In this document: piece after piece, positions 8,086-17,339 of the stretch
Position numbering within the stretch: the first letter of the stretch is position 1
How the letters are laid out: each line of letters opens with the position of its first letter
Source: Gallaecimonas pentaromativorans
GTDB lineage: Bacteria > Pseudomonadota > Gammaproteobacteria > Enterobacterales > Gallaecimonadaceae
Direction of reading: 5' to 3'
Assembly: GCF_003751625.1 (NCBI RefSeq)
Contig: NZ_RJUL01000001.1
Location: 360,253-424,252 of the forward strand
DNA length: 64,000 bases
Translations under genes and position numbers: made by a program
Notes under the pieces: generated by a model
Told to the model about the DNA's origin: nothing
Seen by the model: the letters and a program-made list of their open reading frames with translations, nothing else
Databases searched by the model: none

Positions 8086-9432
8086 TTAGCCCAGAAAATA
8101 ATTCAGCAGCGCCAGCGCCACCGACACATTAATGGCGCCGCCAATGCGGGTGGCTATTTGCGCGAAGGGCATCAGCACCATGCGGTTGCCGGAACTTAAA
8201 ATGGCCACATCACCAGTGCCGCCCTGGCCGCTTTGGCAGCACGAGACAATGGCCACGTCGATGGGGTACATGCCCATCTTGCGGCCTACCACAAAACCGG
8301 TGGCCACCAGCGACAGTACCGTCACCACAATGACCAGCAGGTTGGAGAGGGTGAAGGCCGCCATCAAGGATTGCCAAGGGGTAATGGCCACGCCGACGGC
8401 AAAGAGGATGGGGTAGGTGACGGCTTGTTGGAAGAAGCGATACACCATGCGCGAGCCTTCCAGCATTTTGGGCGACACCCCCTGGCACAGCTTGATAAGC
8501 ACCGCGGCAAACAGCATGGCCACCGGCGCCGGCAGGCCAGTCCATTTCTGGGCCAGCATCCCTACCATATACAGCAAAATGGCCAGCAGCGCCCCGGCGG
8601 CGATGGTAGACACATCAAACACCGGGTTGCCCTGGTCGTTGAGGTTGGCTGCGGTGTCATGCCTATCGCCCGGCAGCAACCGGCCTTCGCCGGTCAGGTG
8701 CGGGTAGCGCTTGCCCAGTTGGTTCAGTACCCCGGCGGTGATAATGGCCACCAGGCTGCCCAGCATCACCATCGGCAGAATTTGGCCAAAGGCCACGCCC
8801 TGCTCCATGTGCAGCACTGTGGCATAACCGATGGAAAGCGGTATCGCCCCCTCCCCTACGCCGCCAGCCATGATGGGTAGCACGATAAAGAAAAAGGTGT
8901 GGAAAGGGTCCATGCCAAGGGCCAGCCCCGCCAGCATGCCCAGCGCCATGCCCACCACTTCGCCACAGGCCATGGGCACGAAGATCCGCAAAAAGCCTTG
9001 AATCAGCACGGTGCGATTCATGCTCATGATGCTGCCGACGATGATGCAGCAAATGTAGAGATACAGAATGTTGGTGGATTTGAAGTAGTGGGTAACCGAG
9101 CTCACCATGGCGTCGGGCAGCAACTGGTAAAAAACCAGCGCCGAGGGGATAAAAGTGGCGCAGATGGCCGCCGCCCCCAGTTTACCCAGCAGTGGCAGGC
9201 GCTTGCCGAACTCGCCGCAGGCAAAGCCGAAGAAGGCCAGTACCGCCGTCATTACCACCATGTTGCTGGGGAACTCGCCGTCCAGGCCATCGATGAGGAT
9301 AAGCACCCCGGCCAGCACAAAGATGGGCAAGGGGATGATGCCGACTTTCCAGTTATCGAGAATATGCCACCACTTCTGGGCCCAGCCGTTGCCGGGCGCA
9401 GAAGCCTGCGTAGAACTGTTGGGAATGCTCAC
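8086..9432 (-). CDS. 2-hydroxycarboxylate (citrate/malate) symporter, CitS-like
   Basis: The protein belongs to the 2-hydroxycarboxylate transporter family (CitS, MaeN, CimH), inner-membrane symporters that take up citrate or malate with Na+ or H+. It shows both family GGxG re-entrant loops, GGVGEGAIPLS in the first half and CCQSGQGGTGDVAILS in the second, with about eleven membrane helices. I chose the GTG start at 9432, which has TGGAG 9 bases upstream and gives 448 residues, the usual size. The frame is open to a TTG at 9510. It is a single gene with no two-component system beside it, unlike classical citrate fermentation clusters, so the substrate (citrate, malate or lactate) is not settled. 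Confidence 0.88.
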   Translation of the reverse strand: MSIPNSSTQASAPGNGWAQKWWHILDNWKVGIIPLPIFVLAGVLILIDGLDGEFPSNMVVMTAVLAFFGFACGEFGKRLPLLGKLGAAAICATFIPSALVFYQLLPDAMVSSVTHYFKSTNILYLYICCIIVGSIMSMNRTVLIQGFLRIFVPMACGEVVGMALGMLAGLALGMDPFHTFFFIVLPIMAGGVGEGAIPLSIGYATVLHMEQGVAFGQILPMVMLGSLVAIITAGVLNQLGKRYPHLTGEGRLLPGDRHDTAANLNDQGNPVFDVSTIAAGALLAILLYMVGMLAQKWTGLPAPVAMLFAAVLIKLCQGVSPKMLEGSRMVYRFFQQAVTYPILFAVGVAITPWQSLMAAFTLSNLLVIVVTVLSLVATGFVVGRKMGMYPIDVAIVSCCQSGQGGTGDVAILSSGNRMVLMPFAQIATRIGGAINVSVALALLNYFLG

Positions 9433-9621
9433 TGCGAAAGCTCCACTGCCGTAAAATTGACTATTTTTATAGGTTATCGGCAATCTAGAATTTAAATTCC
9501 CGGCCGACAATTCGACTAATAGCTAGTGGTATAAATCTATTTTTCGGCGATTAAAAGCCAATAAATTTAATGCACAAAATAAAGAAAATGCACTTAAATA
9601 AAATAAAAACATCCCATAAAC

Positions 9622-9657
9622 AAAAGCCGCCACATTTAAAAACGTGGCGGCTTTTTT
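9622..9657 (-). terminator. Rho-independent terminator (bidirectional)
   Basis: A perfect 8-bp stem GCCGCCAC/GTGGCGGC flanked by A and T runs lies just after the acyltransferase stop. The symmetry would also let it act on the other strand. Confidence 0.85.
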
Positions 9658-9672
9658 ATATACCTGGTGACG

Positions 9673-10788
9673 TTAGCAGCCGATGATCATCCGGCTTTTA
9701 TCGCCCAGCAGTGGTTTGAGCACGTTAATCAGCAGCACGGTACCGTAGAGTAGGAACAGAAACAGCAGCAGCGACAACCCAAGGCTGGCCAGCACGGTTT
9801 GGTGCTCGCCCAGGTAGCCGTGCTTGACCAGATAATAGTGGCCGTTGCCCCAGGCCAAGGCCAGCAGAGGGTGCAGGAAGAAAATGGCAAAACTGAGGTT
9901 GGCCAGCATGCAAAGGTGGTCCGATATTTTTTGCCAGGTCAGCCGCTCGCAAAGGCCGATAAGCACAATGCACAGCCCCATCTTCTGGATAAATTGCAGG
10001 TCTACCCCGCCGTATTTAAAGGGCGCCTTATGGTAATTACCCAGGTGTACCCAGACTTCGGATTGCAACCAGACGGTGGCCACCAACGCCAGCAGCGACA
10101 GCGCAAACAAGTAACGGTAATACTGGCGAAACCAGGGCAGGTATTGGGAATAAAGCATGCCCAGCAAATAAAAGGGGGTGAAATACACCAAGGACTGCAG
10201 CGGATCGACATTGCCCAGCGGCCGGTGCATAAAAATAGCGACCAGAGAAAACACCAGCAAGGTAGCGACCTGCGCCGATGTTTGCAGCCGAATGTAATGC
10301 ATGTGCAGGGGCGAGCACAAAAAAGTGAGCATGATAAAGGGGATGTACCAGTGCGGGAAAAGCACATAGCCGTTTTTCACCTGCTCCCAGCCACGGCCTA
10401 CAGCCACCTGCCAGGTGCTGCCGTCAATCAGCATTGACCCCGCCAGCCCCACCAGCAGCCCCACCAGAGACACGCATAAAAAGGGTAAAAAGACGTTTTG
10501 GGCCTTTTTCACCATGAAGTCTTTGTATTCAAAGCGCTTGTAAAAAATGCGGTGGAAAAAGAAGCCGGAAATAAACACAAAAACACCGGTGCCGCCGCGC
10601 ACCAGGTTTTCCAACCACACCGGGAAACCGTGGTTGGAATTAACCACCGAGTGGCCCAGCAAAATCACCACAATGGCCAGACCCCGCAACAGATCGAACT
10701 CGATCAAACGGCCGCTTGGGGGTGCCGCCACTTTGGCAGCATTTTCAGAAGGAGGGGTGATCACAACAGCGCCATTCACAGTTGACAC
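9673..10788 (-). CDS. Membrane acyltransferase, family 3
   Basis: The 371-residue protein is a typical acyltransferase-3 integral membrane enzyme with about ten helices. The family start motif RLIEFDLLRGLAIVVILLGH (residues 27-46) contains the conserved histidine, and FVFISGFFF follows. Members such as OafA, NodX and OPG-modifying enzymes move acetyl or succinyl groups onto surface glycans. The acceptor here is unknown; there is no polysaccharide cluster nearby. The start is probably the GTG at 10788; another in-frame GTG lies at 10776. Single gene with its own terminator. Confidence 0.82.
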   Translation of the reverse strand: MSTVNGAVVITPPSENAAKVAAPPSGRLIEFDLLRGLAIVVILLGHSVVNSNHGFPVWLENLVRGGTGVFVFISGFFFHRIFYKRFEYKDFMVKKAQNVFLPFLCVSLVGLLVGLAGSMLIDGSTWQVAVGRGWEQVKNGYVLFPHWYIPFIMLTFLCSPLHMHYIRLQTSAQVATLLVFSLVAIFMHRPLGNVDPLQSLVYFTPFYLLGMLYSQYLPWFRQYYRYLFALSLLALVATVWLQSEVWVHLGNYHKAPFKYGGVDLQFIQKMGLCIVLIGLCERLTWQKISDHLCMLANLSFAIFFLHPLLALAWGNGHYYLVKHGYLGEHQTVLASLGLSLLLFLFLLYGTVLLINVLKPLLGDKSRMIIGC

Positions 10789-10973
10789 ATCCAGGACCCA
10801 CAGAAAAAAGAGGCTTAATACTACTCTTTAGCGCACTCGCCACCAGTGGTGCGCCAAGAATATTTTTAAATTTAGAGAGTCTTATCAGACGCACCGCCAA
10901 AAAACGCCGCGCCAGCCAGCCACCGTTAAGCAATACCTACAAAGATTTAACGATTTCAGCAGCTTGCAGCCTC

Positions 10974-11453
10974 TTATGGTGAAGGAGCAACTCCGTCCAG
11001 CAGCGCCTGATATTGCCCGCATACCCGGTTACGCTCCGCCACCTTGCTTTTGTCGGCCATGGCCTGGACCCGTAAGTCGCCACATTGGCGCTTCAGGGTT
11101 GCCACCTGGCCGGCGCCGTAATCGCTGATCTGCGCCACCACCGGCCGGTAACTGGCCGCCGCCTGGCAAAACATGTTTTTATGGCGCTGCTCTTCCACCT
11201 GCTGGCAGAGTTCGTCAAAAAGGGCTTTGGCGTTTTGGGTGCAGCGACTGTAATCGCTGGTGCGTTGCTGCTGGTCAAAACACACCGAACGGCTATCGAC
11301 GCGCCAAAACAGGTGGTTAAAACGCACGGTTTCGCCCCGGTAGATTACGGCTTCACTGACCACGGTGCTGTTCATGCCGTTTTGTATATAGCGGGTCAGC
11401 CATTCGGCGGGCAATTGCAATACGGATGTTAATGCCAATAAGGCTAAAGTCAT
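10974..11453 (-). CDS. Cysteine-rich exported protein, function unknown
   Basis: The 159-residue protein begins with a short hydrophobic stretch likely to be a signal peptide (MTLALLALTSVLQ). The mature part contains six cysteines spaced through a mostly helical sequence, suggesting disulfides made in the periplasm. AAGGAGG lies 6 bases before the ATG. No family is recognised. It faces divergently from the DUF3192 gene across about 220 bases. Confidence 0.6.
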   Translation of the reverse strand: MTLALLALTSVLQLPAEWLTRYIQNGMNSTVVSEAVIYRGETVRFNHLFWRVDSRSVCFDQQQRTSDYSRCTQNAKALFDELCQQVEEQRHKNMFCQAAASYRPVVAQISDYGAGQVATLKRQCGDLRVQAMADKSKVAERNRVCGQYQALLDGVAPSP

Positions 11454-11674
11454 GGCGTTCCTCCTTGAACAATGAGCTGGGTCTGGCTAAACACCCAGGG
11501 AGCCACCCACAGCTTAAAATCATTTAATGGTTTAATTTCAAAGCTTTGCGCCACAAACAGGCAAGCAGGCCAGGCATTGTCAAATACCCGCTTACAAAGC
11601 TGCGGTTTACAGCCAGCAGCTGCTGATGTTTCATAACAGGCTCATTAATGAAGCGCAAATGTTAAGGGATGACC

Positions 11675-12097
11675 ATGAAAAGCAAAATGCCTTGGGTGGT
11701 AGCCGCCATTGTGCTGGCTTACGCTGCCTACGTTGGCATGGTGCTGATCTTCTATCAGCCGTCGGTGGACAACATGAGCTGGGAAGACCGCCAGGCCTAC
11801 AACCAGCGCAAATTAGCTGAGTTGCAGCTGGGCCTGAGTGCTGAGCATATCCACCAGTTGATGGGCAGCGCCGATTTCAGTGAAGCCAAGTTCAGCCAGG
11901 GCAAAGCCCTGACCATTCTGTTTTATCGCACCCACCAGACCAAATCCGATGGCATTACCACCAGGGATGAATGCACGCCGCTGCTGTTCAGCGACGACAA
12001 ACTGATTGGCTGGGGCCAAGACACTTACCAGCAATACCTGACCGCCACCGTCGACCAACCCGCCGAGGCCGATGCCGGTCTAACCGCCAGCCACTAG
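11675..12097 (+). CDS. DUF3192 family protein
   Basis: This 140-residue protein resembles the DUF3192 family of gammaproteobacteria. An N-terminal membrane anchor (residues about 6-26) is followed by the family core, NMSWEDRQAYNRK-like then LQLGLSAEHIHQLMGSADF, which has the SmpA/OmlA-like helix-turn pattern. The first ATG at 11669 directly abuts AAGGG, leaving no spacer. The ATG at 11675 has the correct 6-base spacing and is taken as the start. The function is unknown; an envelope location facing the periplasm is likely. Confidence 0.72.
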   Translation: MKSKMPWVVAAIVLAYAAYVGMVLIFYQPSVDNMSWEDRQAYNQRKLAELQLGLSAEHIHQLMGSADFSEAKFSQGKALTILFYRTHQTKSDGITTRDECTPLLFSDDKLIGWGQDTYQQYLTATVDQPAEADAGLTASH

Positions 12098-12274
12098 CGG
12101 TTTTACTGAAAGAGCGGTTGGCCAGCGGCAGGTAACCGCCATGTGCTTCTCAAACAAACCTCCAAAACGGGCTATTAATTAGTCAACCAGGCCCCAGGAC
12201 GGGGAAGGCCTTCCCCTTACCGAGCAATACCGCGCTGCGGTTTGCTAAGGGCCTGTCACAACGGAGGTGAATTG

Positions 12275-12775
12275 ATGAACGCCTTATCCCTAAGCCCTCA
12301 AGGCCTTGACCTTCTCAAAAGCATCGAGACCCTGGCTCTCAAACCCTACGACGACCAAAGTGGTAACGTGATCCACCAATGGCTGCCTGGCGCCACCATC
12401 GGCTACGGGCATCTTATCAGCGAAGCGCAGTGGCCCCTTTACGCAGACGGCTTGAATGTGGCCGGCGCCGAGGCCCTTTTTAAAAGTGACCTGGCCCCCT
12501 TTGAACAAGCCGTAAACCGCCTGGTGACCCGCACCCTCACCCAGTACAAGTTCGATGCCTTGGTAATATTGATGTTTAACATCGGCATTGGCGCCTTTAG
12601 CAGCTCGTCGGTACTGAAATTGGTGAACGACCCCGCCACACCAACCCCTTATGCGGATTTAGAAGAAGCGTGGAAAGCCTGGGATAAATCCCAAGGCAAG
12701 TTCAACCAGGGCCTTGCCAACCGCCGCGCTGCCGAGTGGAACCTCTACAGCAAGGGCATTTACCAGCGCTGGTAA
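12275..12775 (+). CDS. Phage-type lysozyme (GH24)
   Basis: The 166-residue enzyme is a T4-type lysozyme (glycoside hydrolase family 24), which cleaves the MurNAc-GlcNAc bond of peptidoglycan. Key residues visible are E18 in IETLALKPYDD, D26/D27 and T41 in the GATIGYGHLI loop; the late NRRAAEWNLY motif is also typical. GGAGGT precedes the ATG at 12275 by 6 bases. There is no signal peptide, holin or other phage gene nearby. It is therefore either a solitary phage remnant or a domesticated lysozyme that needs another route across the inner membrane. Confidence 0.85.
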   Translation: MNALSLSPQGLDLLKSIETLALKPYDDQSGNVIHQWLPGATIGYGHLISEAQWPLYADGLNVAGAEALFKSDLAPFEQAVNRLVTRTLTQYKFDALVILMFNIGIGAFSSSSVLKLVNDPATPTPYADLEEAWKAWDKSQGKFNQGLANRRAAEWNLYSKGIYQRW

Positions 12776-12836
12776 ATGAGGCGAAAAGCCAGCGGCCCGG
12801 CACTGCGCCGGGCCACAGCTATTCAAACGAGAGGGG

Positions 12837-14447
12837 TTAGACGGAGAAGCGTTTGACCTGCCCTGCCAACTGGTTGGAATTACTCAGGGTTTGCTGCACC
12901 GACTGGCTGACCTTGCTGGAGATCTCTTTGATCCGCCCGGACATCTGCGCCAGTTCGCTGAGGTTTTCATTGATGGTCTCGGCTACCTTGCTTTGCTCTT
13001 CGACGGCGCTGGCGGTCTGGGCGCTAAGGTCATAGATGCGCTCCGAAGCCCCTTGCACCCGCTCCAGAGCCGCTTTGGCGGCTTCGGTATGCTCTACCGT
13101 CTCCCTGGCCATGGTGACATTGGCGGAAATGGCGCTGACCGCCTTGCCAACGCCGTTTTGCAGCTCGTTGATCATGGCCTGGATATCGGTGGTAGACGCC
13201 TGGGTGCGGCTGGCCAAGGTGCGCACTTCATCGGCCACCACAGCAAAACCCCGGCCCTGCTCGCCGGCCCGGGCCGCTTCAATGGCGGCATTGAGAGCCA
13301 AGAGATTGGTCTGCTCGGCAATGCCGACAATCACGTCCAGCACCGAGATAATGCGCTCGGAACTTGCCGACAGTGCATTGATCACCTCGGCGGCGTCGCT
13401 TATCTGCAGTGACAGTTCCTGCAGCTGGCTGGTGGAGTTGTCCAAAGACGCCATGCCGCTGCGGGTCATGCTGGCCAGTTGTTCCACTTCGGTTACGGTA
13501 CTGGTGGCGTTTTGAGCCACTTCGCGGGTAGCGGCGCTCATCTGTTCGATGGCGGTAACGATAAGCTCCAAAGACTGGTTTTGCTTGTCGCTAAGGTCGG
13601 CGGATTGGTCGGCCCCTTTGCCGATATCGCCCATTTCGCTGCGGATACCGTCGCAACCGGCTTTAACCTGCATGATGAGCCCGGCCAGCTTGCCGACAAA
13701 CTCGTCCACCTCGCGGCTCAGCTCACCGGTTTCGTCGCGGGCTTTGTTGTTGATACGCCGGCTAAGGTCGCCGTCCCCTGAGCTTATCTCCCGCACCCCA
13801 CGGGTAACCTTGTTGATGGCCCTGGAAATGTTGCGCGGTGCCAGCCAGGCCAGGGAGATACTGCTCAGCAGCACCAGGCAAGCCAGTACCAGCACCACCT
13901 TTTTAAAGTTGTCGGCATAGGCGTTGCTTTGTGCCTTTTCATCGCTGGCAATGGCGGTTATCAGCTCTTCGGATTGGTCGTAAAGGCCGCGCAGGCGCGA
14001 AAAATGCTGGCTGTTGGCTCCGGCCAACAGCGCCGAGGCTTTTGCAGGGTCAGTGTCTTGCAGCGCCATCACCTCTTCGCTGCTTTGCTGCCAGGCACGG
14101 TAAAAGGCGTCAAAGTCTCCCAACAGCTGCTGCACCTCTGGCAGGCCGGCGGCCATCTGGCGAAAGCTGTCCATCCGCTCAAAAGCCTGGCGAGCATTGC
14201 TGCGGGCATCTTCGGCCAGGGCCGGGCTGGGAGATGGGTCATAGACCAGGTTGCTCAGTGCCAGACGCGACTGGTATAAATCCCGGTCCGCATTCTGGAT
14301 AAGACTCACCCCAAGGCTGTAGCGCCCAACATTGTGCTGAAGGTAGGACACCAGCAGGTAGGTGCCCACAACCACAACCAAAAACACGGCACTCATTACC
14401 GAGAATGCCAGGGTGTACTTGCCTCTGATGGTGGTAAAAAGCCCCAT
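12837..14447 (-). CDS. Methyl-accepting chemotaxis protein
   Basis: This is a classical transmembrane chemoreceptor of 536 residues. It has membrane helix 1 (about 12-34), a periplasmic helical bundle (35-185) of the four-helix type, membrane helix 2 (about 186-207), a HAMP linker (209-262) and a cytoplasmic signalling domain. The hairpin tip [36 protein letters not shown] is intact (described here in parts: [20 protein letters not shown] at the tip). It would control CheA/CheW in response to an unknown ligand. AGGATC precedes the ATG. There is no adjacent che gene. Confidence 0.92.
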   Translation of the reverse strand: MGLFTTIRGKYTLAFSVMSAVFLVVVVGTYLLVSYLQHNVGRYSLGVSLIQNADRDLYQSRLALSNLVYDPSPSPALAEDARSNARQAFERMDSFRQMAAGLPEVQQLLGDFDAFYRAWQQSSEEVMALQDTDPAKASALLAGANSQHFSRLRGLYDQSEELITAIASDEKAQSNAYADNFKKVVLVLACLVLLSSISLAWLAPRNISRAINKVTRGVREISSGDGDLSRRINNKARDETGELSREVDEFVGKLAGLIMQVKAGCDGIRSEMGDIGKGADQSADLSDKQNQSLELIVTAIEQMSAATREVAQNATSTVTEVEQLASMTRSGMASLDNSTSQLQELSLQISDAAEVINALSASSERIISVLDVIVGIAEQTNLLALNAAIEAARAGEQGRGFAVVADEVRTLASRTQASTTDIQAMINELQNGVGKAVSAISANVTMARETVEHTEAAKAALERVQGASERIYDLSAQTASAVEEQSKVAETINENLSELAQMSGRIKEISSKVSQSVQQTLSNSNQLAGQVKRFSV

Positions 14448-14617
14448 GATGAAAGATCCTTTTTCCGTGATTGTATGGCAGGTGGTGCCGGTGGCAGGAT
14501 AGGGGCCTTTTTCATGGGCCCTGATGGTTAAATAGACAATCCCATGTTTAATTCAAGGCGATATGCCAAATATGGCGCCCAAAGTGCGGATTTACGGCAG
14601 AGGAACGACAACAAGCC

Positions 14618-15106
14618 ATGCTGAAATACCTGCAGGGGTATCCCGAATCTATTCAAGTTCAAGCCCAAGATCTCATCGATAACGACAAGCTCGGGCTCTA
14701 CCTTGAGCGAAAATACCCCGAGCGCCACCAGGTGCAGAGCGACAAGGCCCTTTACCAACTGGCGCGGGAGCTAAAAGAGCAGTACATGCGTAACGCCCCG
14801 CCGCTGGCCTCGGCGCGCTTTGATGCCAAGCTAAGCCCGGTCAAACACACCCTGGGGCTGCACACCTACCAGGCCCAGGTGCAGGGCAGCAAGCTCAAAA
14901 CCCGCAACAGCCTGACCATCGCCGCTCTGTTCAGAGAAGGGCCGCCACAGTTTTTAAGCATGATATTGGCCCACGAGTTGGCCCATTTTCAGGAAAAGGA
15001 CCACAACAAGCGCTTCTACCAGCTGTGCTGCCATATCGAACCGGCTTATCACCAGTTGGAGCTGGACACCCGGCTGTGGTTAACCTGGCGCGACAGCCAA
15101 AAATAA
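14618..15106 (+). CDS. ygjP: YgjP-like metallohydrolase (DUF45/M48 type)
   Basis: The 162-residue protein has a zinc-binding HELAH motif at residues 119-123 followed by HFQEKDHNKRFY, the layout of YgjP/WLM-type metallopeptidases. E. coli YgjP is about the same length and has been described as a UTP pyrophosphatase, so the biochemical role is not a simple protease. The ribosome binding site is weak. A shared terminator separates it from dsbA, which converges on it. Confidence 0.8.
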   Translation: MLKYLQGYPESIQVQAQDLIDNDKLGLYLERKYPERHQVQSDKALYQLARELKEQYMRNAPPLASARFDAKLSPVKHTLGLHTYQAQVQGSKLKTRNSLTIAALFREGPPQFLSMILAHELAHFQEKDHNKRFYQLCCHIEPAYHQLELDTRLWLTWRDSQK

Positions 15107-15107
15107 A

Positions 15108-15130
15108 GCCCCGCATTGCGGGGCTTTTTT
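15108..15130. terminator. Bidirectional Rho-independent terminator
   Basis: A perfect 7-bp stem GCCCCGC/GCGGGGC with six T residues lies between the convergent ygjP and dsbA genes. Confidence 0.9.
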
Positions 15131-15765
15131 CAACCTTTCTTCAAAAGGTAATCAATCAGCTCGAAGTAGCGTTTGATCGCATCGCCCTCACCTTCCGCGG
15201 GCGCCAGCAACTTGTACTTACCGGCCACCACAACGGTAGGCACCGCAGTCAGGTTGATGCTTTGCTCTTCTTTGAGGGTGCGCTGCAGGTTGTTCATGGT
15301 TTCGAAGCTGGTCATGGCTTCGTTGAAACGCTTCTGGTCGATATTGTGGCTCTTCAAAAAGCCGTTGATATCGTTTTGGTCGGGCAGGCGCCGCTCTTTG
15401 GTCTCCAGGTTGTGGTAGAAGTCCATCAACGGGGCAAACAGCTTACCGTTACCGGTTTCATAGAGTGCGAAAAAGATATGGGCATCCAGCACCCAGCGCT
15501 TGGGGCCGATACCGGGCTTGCGCACGATCTCCACATTGGGATGGTCTTTCTCGTACTGGAGCATATAGGGGTTAAGGGCCTGACAGTGCGGGCAACCGAG
15601 CCACAGATACTCAATCAAAAACGGCTTATCGGTATCGGCGGTGATGGGGGTCTTCAGCACCTCATAATCGGTACCTTCCTTGAAGTCCCCCCCGGCAGCA
15701 AAGGCCTGGCTCATGGCGGTCAATACCAGCACCAAGCCGGCCATTAGCATCTGATGACGTTTCAT
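15130..15765 (-). CDS. dsbA: Periplasmic disulfide oxidoreductase DsbA
   Basis: DsbA introduces disulfide bonds into exported proteins and is re-oxidised by DsbB. The 211-residue precursor has a cleavable signal peptide (MKRHQMLMAGLVLVLTAMSQ, then AFA). The CPHC active site lies in LWLGCPHCQALNP, and the cis-proline loop is in LTAVPTVVV. Length matches E. coli DsbA (208). The start at 15765 has GGAAG 5 bases upstream; the longer frame to 15801 is unlikely. No operon partner (in E. coli it follows rdoA). Confidence 0.93.
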   Translation of the reverse strand: MKRHQMLMAGLVLVLTAMSQAFAAGGDFKEGTDYEVLKTPITADTDKPFLIEYLWLGCPHCQALNPYMLQYEKDHPNVEIVRKPGIGPKRWVLDAHIFFALYETGNGKLFAPLMDFYHNLETKERRLPDQNDINGFLKSHNIDQKRFNEAMTSFETMNNLQRTLKEEQSINLTAVPTVVVAGKYKLLAPAEGEGDAIKRYFELIDYLLKKG

Positions 15766-15844
15766 AACAGCTTCCGATGACAAAAATCTTATGCTGCCCA
15801 ATAGTGCCGGCAGATACCAGTTTTTGTTCGCCGGGGCTGCCAGG

Positions 15845-17176
15845 TCAGTCTTGGCGCCGCACCTGGCTGGCCAGCCGCTCCACCGCTTCTACCGCCCGCT
15901 GGGCGCCGCCGCGAATACCGAGGATCATGGCATCGGCCTGGCGGGCCAGCTCGGCGCCCTGGGTGGCGTTTTCCAGGCAACCTTCCATATCGACAATTGC
16001 GCCGTCGGTGCCGCGTTGAATTTGGGTGATCATCTGGGCAATTTGCGCCGTGGACTCGGAAGTGCGCTTGGCCAGCTTGCGCACTTCATCGGCCACCACC
16101 GCAAAGCCCCGGCCTTGCTCGCCGGCCCTGGCGGCCTCGATGGCGGCGTTGAGGGCTAAAAGGTTGGTCTGGGCGGCGATATCGCCGATGGTCTCGATGA
16201 TGGAGGTTATCTGCCGAGACTGCTGGCCAAGCTCCCCCAAAGACTGGGACGATTGCCCAAGGCGGGCGGCGATGTGCTGCATCTGCGCGGCGGCCTCTTG
16301 GATGATGCCGGTGCCCTTTACCGCCATTTGCTCGGTTTCTACCGAGATATCAAAAGCCTGGGAGGCTTGTTCGGCTTCTTGCTGGTGGCGCCGTACCTGA
16401 TTGGTGACATCGGAGGCAAACTTGACGACTCGGGTGACCTTACCTTTGTCGTCGACGATAGGGTTGTAGCTCGCTTCCAGCCACACCGCGTCGCCACGGG
16501 CGTTGCGCCGCTCAAACTGGCCGGAGATAAACTGGCCGCGCTTGAGTTTGTCCCAAAAGGCGCGGTATTCGGCGCTGCGGGCATAGCCCGGCTCGCAAAA
16601 GAGGCTGTGGTGCTGACCCTGAACCTGCTCCAGGCGATAGCCCATGGTGGCCAGGAAGTTGTCGTTGGCGTCGGTGACTCGCCCTTCGGTGTCAAAGGAA
16701 ATAACCGCCATCGCCTTATGCAGGGCCGACAACTGGCTGCGGGCCACCTGGCCGCTACGAACCTTATCGGTGACATCAAAGGCCAGCTTGACGATGCGCT
16801 GCACCCGGCCGTTTTTATCCAGCAAGGGGTTATAGGAAGCTTCAAGCCACAAGCTTTCACCGGCCCGGTTGCGCCGCTCAAAGCGCCCGGCGGCAAACTC
16901 GCCCCGGGCCAGCTTGTCCCAAAATTGGCGGTATTCGGTGCTGGTGGCAAAGGCCGGCTGGCAGAACATGCGGTGGTGCTGGCCCTCTATTTCTTCCAGC
17001 CGGTAGCCCATCAGGTTCAGGAAGTTGTCGTTGGCCTGCAATACCCGCCCGTCAGGGGTAAAGCTGATCAGCGCCTGGGCGCGGCTCAGGGCGGTGATGA
17101 TGGCCTCCTTGTCTGCCAGTGACCGCTCCATGGTCTCGACCTTTTCTTGCAGTAAACGTGAGCGACGGAGCAGCAT
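15845..17176 (-). CDS. Soluble double-PAS chemoreceptor, BdlA-like
   Basis: The 443-residue protein has no membrane helix. An N-terminal coiled segment (1-30) precedes PAS domain 1 (about 33-138) and PAS domain 2 (about 155-260), which are nearly repeats of each other (both contain NDNF, MGYRLE, EYR.FWDKL, RRN.G and WLEASYNP). A shortened MCP signalling domain (270-443) has the intact tip [20 protein letters not shown]. This is the layout of Pseudomonas aeruginosa BdlA, a biofilm dispersion regulator. Ligand or cofactor (haem or FAD) is not evident. The diguanylate cyclase gene lies immediately upstream on the same strand, 163 bases away. The start at 17176 has GAGGG 8 bases upstream. Confidence 0.88.
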   Translation of the reverse strand: MLLRRSRLLQEKVETMERSLADKEAIITALSRAQALISFTPDGRVLQANDNFLNLMGYRLEEIEGQHHRMFCQPAFATSTEYRQFWDKLARGEFAAGRFERRNRAGESLWLEASYNPLLDKNGRVQRIVKLAFDVTDKVRSGQVARSQLSALHKAMAVISFDTEGRVTDANDNFLATMGYRLEQVQGQHHSLFCEPGYARSAEYRAFWDKLKRGQFISGQFERRNARGDAVWLEASYNPIVDDKGKVTRVVKFASDVTNQVRRHQQEAEQASQAFDISVETEQMAVKGTGIIQEAAAQMQHIAARLGQSSQSLGELGQQSRQITSIIETIGDIAAQTNLLALNAAIEAARAGEQGRGFAVVADEVRKLAKRTSESTAQIAQMITQIQRGTDGAIVDMEGCLENATQGAELARQADAMILGIRGGAQRAVEAVERLASQVRRQD

Positions 17177-17339
17177 GGCAGGGGCCCTCGAAGTTAAGGA
17201 GGCGGAATTGTAGAGAAAACAGGCGGGTTTACAGCTGGTTTTATTTTGTTCTGCGATCAACCTGGCATTTTGAAAACAGTCAATATTACATACGCCTTAA
17301 AGATGATTGAGCTCAATACGTCTGCCAGCGCAATAAGGA

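Noticed and set aside
8899..9495. His-rich 198-codon plus-strand frame opposite the citrate-type symporter
   Set aside because: Antisense of a GC-rich membrane protein gene; the composition is typical of such shadows.
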